NCBI GenBank assembly: GCA_031261365.1
Contig: JAISJY010000043.1
Coordinates: forward strand, 1 to 9,530
DNA: 9,530 bases
Direction: 5' to 3'
Source: Caryophanales bacterium
Lineage (GTDB): Bacteria; Bacillota_I; Bacilli_A; RFN20; JAISJY01
In this document: in pieces, positions 8,351 to 9,530 of the stretch
Position numbering within the stretch: the stretch's first letter is position 1
Layout of the letters: the number at the start of each line of letters is the position of its first letter
The notes under the pieces: generated by a model
What the model was told of the DNA's origin: nothing
Database searches by the model: none
The model's input: the letters and a program-made list of their open reading frames with translations, nothing else
Translations under genes and position numbers: made by a program

Positions 8351-8376
8351 AAAAACAGCCTAATTATAGGCCGTTT
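8351..8376 (-). terminator. intrinsic terminator (possible attenuator) after rplT
   Basis: Read leftwards, AAACGGCCTA (8376-8367) and TAGGCTGTTT (8362-8353) form a 10-bp stem with one G-U pair and a TAAT loop. A run of five T follows at 8355-8351, three of them inside the stem. The short T-run suggests incomplete termination. The hairpin ends only two bases before the AAGGAG of the downstream ABC gene, so it could also limit ribosome access. Confidence 0.75.
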
Positions 8377-8381
8377 AATTT

Positions 8382-8729
8382 TTAGATATCTTTTTTTGCC
8401 AATTCAACTAATGATTCAAAAGCTTTTAAATCATGTATTGCCAATTCAGATAACATTTTTCTATTAACACTAACTCCTGCCACCTTTAAACCGTGCATAA
8501 ATCTAGAATAATTTAAGCCATATTGACTAACAGCAGCAGATATTCTCGTAATCCACAAAGCTCTAAACTCTCTTTTCTTTCTTCTTCTATGAACAAATGA
8601 ATAATCCCAAGAATGTAATAATTGTTCTTTAGCAGTCCGATATAATCTATGTTTTGAACCAAAATAACCAGCAGCTGCTTTTAATATCTTTTTACGACGG
8701 TCGTGTTTATTTCCACCTTTTACTCTCAT
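8382..8729 (-). CDS. rplT: 50S ribosomal protein bL20
   Basis: This 115-residue, very basic protein matches bL20 across its length. Landmarks are KKILKAAAGYFGSKHRLYRTAKEQ (14-37, here compared as a whole), RALWITRISAA (56-66), GLNYSRFMHGLK and VNRKMLSELA. bL20 binds 23S rRNA, is needed early in assembly of the large subunit, and in B. subtilis represses its own operon through a leader upstream of infC. That leader would be outside this window. It is slightly shorter than the usual 117-119 residues and begins MRVKGG rather than MPRVKGG. The start has GGAGG at 8736-8740, which overlaps the last base of the rpmI stop codon, giving tight operon spacing. Confidence 0.97.
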   Translation of the reverse strand: MRVKGGNKHDRRKKILKAAAGYFGSKHRLYRTAKEQLLHSWDYSFVHRRRKKREFRALWITRISAAVSQYGLNYSRFMHGLKVAGVSVNRKMLSELAIHDLKAFESLVELAKKDI

Positions 8730-8739
8730 AACTTGCCTC

Positions 8740-8931
8740 CTATTGTATCAAATCTTTGATTCTACTTTGATCAGTAGGGTGAATCAAGCTGGATTTTGAT
8801 AATTGTCTTCTTTGTTTCTTAGTTTTAGCCCAAGCTTTATGTTGTCTATAACCTTGTTTTCTCTTTAACTTTCCGCTTGCTAAGACTTTAAATCTTTTAG
8901 CCACAGCAGATCTTGTTTTCATTTTTGGCAT
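8740..8931 (-). CDS. rpmI: 50S ribosomal protein bL35
   Basis: This 63-residue basic protein begins MPKMKTRSAVAKRFKVLASG and continues with GKLKRKQGYRQHKAWAKTKK, matching bL35, which is usually 64-66 residues. The C-terminal DQSRIKDLI fits the family's end. It is a small component of the large ribosomal subunit and sits in its usual place between infC and rplT. An AAGGAG ribosome binding site (8941-8946) lies nine bases before the ATG and immediately follows the infC stop codon. Confidence 0.96.
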   Translation of the reverse strand: MPKMKTRSAVAKRFKVLASGKLKRKQGYRQHKAWAKTKKQRRQLSKSSLIHPTDQSRIKDLIQ

Positions 8932-8947
8932 TTTTGCTCTCTCCTTG

Positions 8948-9514
8948 TTATTTCTTTTTTACCGGGGTTAAGAAACAGTTTAAGAAATGACCCTCATGAA
9001 TAGGTGCTTTTTCAACTGTTAAGAATTCACTAACTAAATCAATTAATCTTTGAATAGTTTCATGTCCTTTTTCGGGAAAGGCTAATTCTCTTCCTTTGTA
9101 CTTCAAAGATATTTTAACCTTACATTCTTTAGCTGACCAATCCTTCATTTTGTTCGCCCAAGTTTTAAGATCACCAATGTCCGTGTTCACTTTTATACGA
9201 ACTTCTTTTAAATCATTTTCTTTTTGATTTTTACGAACATCTTTTTCTTTCTTTTCCTTATCAAACTTCATCTTTTTATAATTGATTACCTTACAGACAA
9301 CCGGGTTTCCGTTTGGATTTACACAATACAAGTCAAGTCCTTTGGAATAAGCATAGGCTTGAGCTGCTTTGGTTTGAATTAATCCAACATTGTTACCGGT
9401 CTCATCAATTAAGAGAACAGATGGAAATCTAATTCTTTCGTTTACTAAATCATATTCAACTTTTTTCTTGGGTGTTAGTTCTTCACTAATAAAATTTGGT
9501 TTTTTTTGCGGCAT
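8948..9514 (-). CDS. infC: translation initiation factor IF-3 (start uncertain, may extend past the right edge)
   Basis: The protein as drawn is 188 residues. The N-terminal domain contains VNERIRFPSVLLIDETGNNVG (24-44 region), the form of the conserved IF3 start, and AQAYAYSKGLDLYCVNPNGNPVVCKV. A lysine-rich linker follows (about 80-100), then the C-terminal domain with KEVRIKVNTDIGDL and KISLKYKGRELAFPEKG. IF3 binds the 30S subunit, keeps it apart from the 50S subunit and checks the initiator tRNA and start codon. The ATG at 9514 was chosen as the only ATG in view, but no Shine-Dalgarno sequence precedes it. The frame stays open for the five codons to the window edge (KKQTE), so the real start, perhaps a rare codon such as the AUU known for infC in some bacteria, may lie outside. 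The gene leads the infC-rpmI-rplT set. Confidence 0.95.
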   Translation of the reverse strand: MPQKKPNFISEELTPKKKVEYDLVNERIRFPSVLLIDETGNNVGLIQTKAAQAYAYSKGLDLYCVNPNGNPVVCKVINYKKMKFDKEKKEKDVRKNQKENDLKEVRIKVNTDIGDLKTWANKMKDWSAKECKVKISLKYKGRELAFPEKGHETIQRLIDLVSEFLTVEKAPIHEGHFLNCFLTPVKKK

Positions 9515-9530
9515 TTCTGTTTGCTTCTTA

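Overview
The window looks like a chromosomal segment of a low-GC Bacillota/Mycoplasmatota-type bacterium, probably an uncultured, small-genome Bacilli relative (RF39-, Erysipelotrichia- or Acholeplasma-like; the exact lineage is inference). The evidence is very AT-rich DNA, the conserved infC-rpmI-rplT order, Gram-positive GGAGG ribosome binding sites, a SpoIIIE/FtsK-like gene next to an RNase J-family gene, and an intracellular type I pullulanase. Tryptophan is encoded by TGG throughout. TGA serves as a stop at the end of one ABC gene (4690-4692), so the standard bacterial code applies, not the Mycoplasma code.

Every gene lies on the minus strand and is read from right to left, with almost no spacing. 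From the right edge these are: infC (IF3; its true start may lie beyond the window), rpmI (bL35) and rplT (bL20). An intrinsic-terminator hairpin follows (8351-8376). Then come the two halves of a heterodimeric ABC exporter, which overlap by 14 bp, and a cytoplasmic type I pullulanase joined to the second half by an ATGA overlap. A 150-bp AT-rich gap holds the most likely promoter in the window and a small palindrome. It is followed by an acyl carrier protein gene, an RNase J-family gene, and the N-terminal membrane part of an FtsK/SpoIIIE-type DNA translocase cut by the left edge. These last three genes are chained by 1-bp stop/start overlaps.

Most of the window is ordinary housekeeping. The notable exception is the RNase J homologue at 561-2234. 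It is full length and clearly keeps the RNase J fold and C-terminal domain, yet each recognisable metal ligand (the HxHxDH motif, the later His and Asp, and the distal His residues) is replaced. It therefore looks like a conserved RNase J pseudoenzyme, possibly a structural or regulatory partner of an active RNase J encoded elsewhere. Also worth attention are a terminator squeezed directly before the ribosome binding site of the exporter operon, which leaves no visible room for a promoter, and the coupled acpP/RNase J-like/ftsK arrangement. I saw no mobile element, CRISPR array, tRNA or rRNA.
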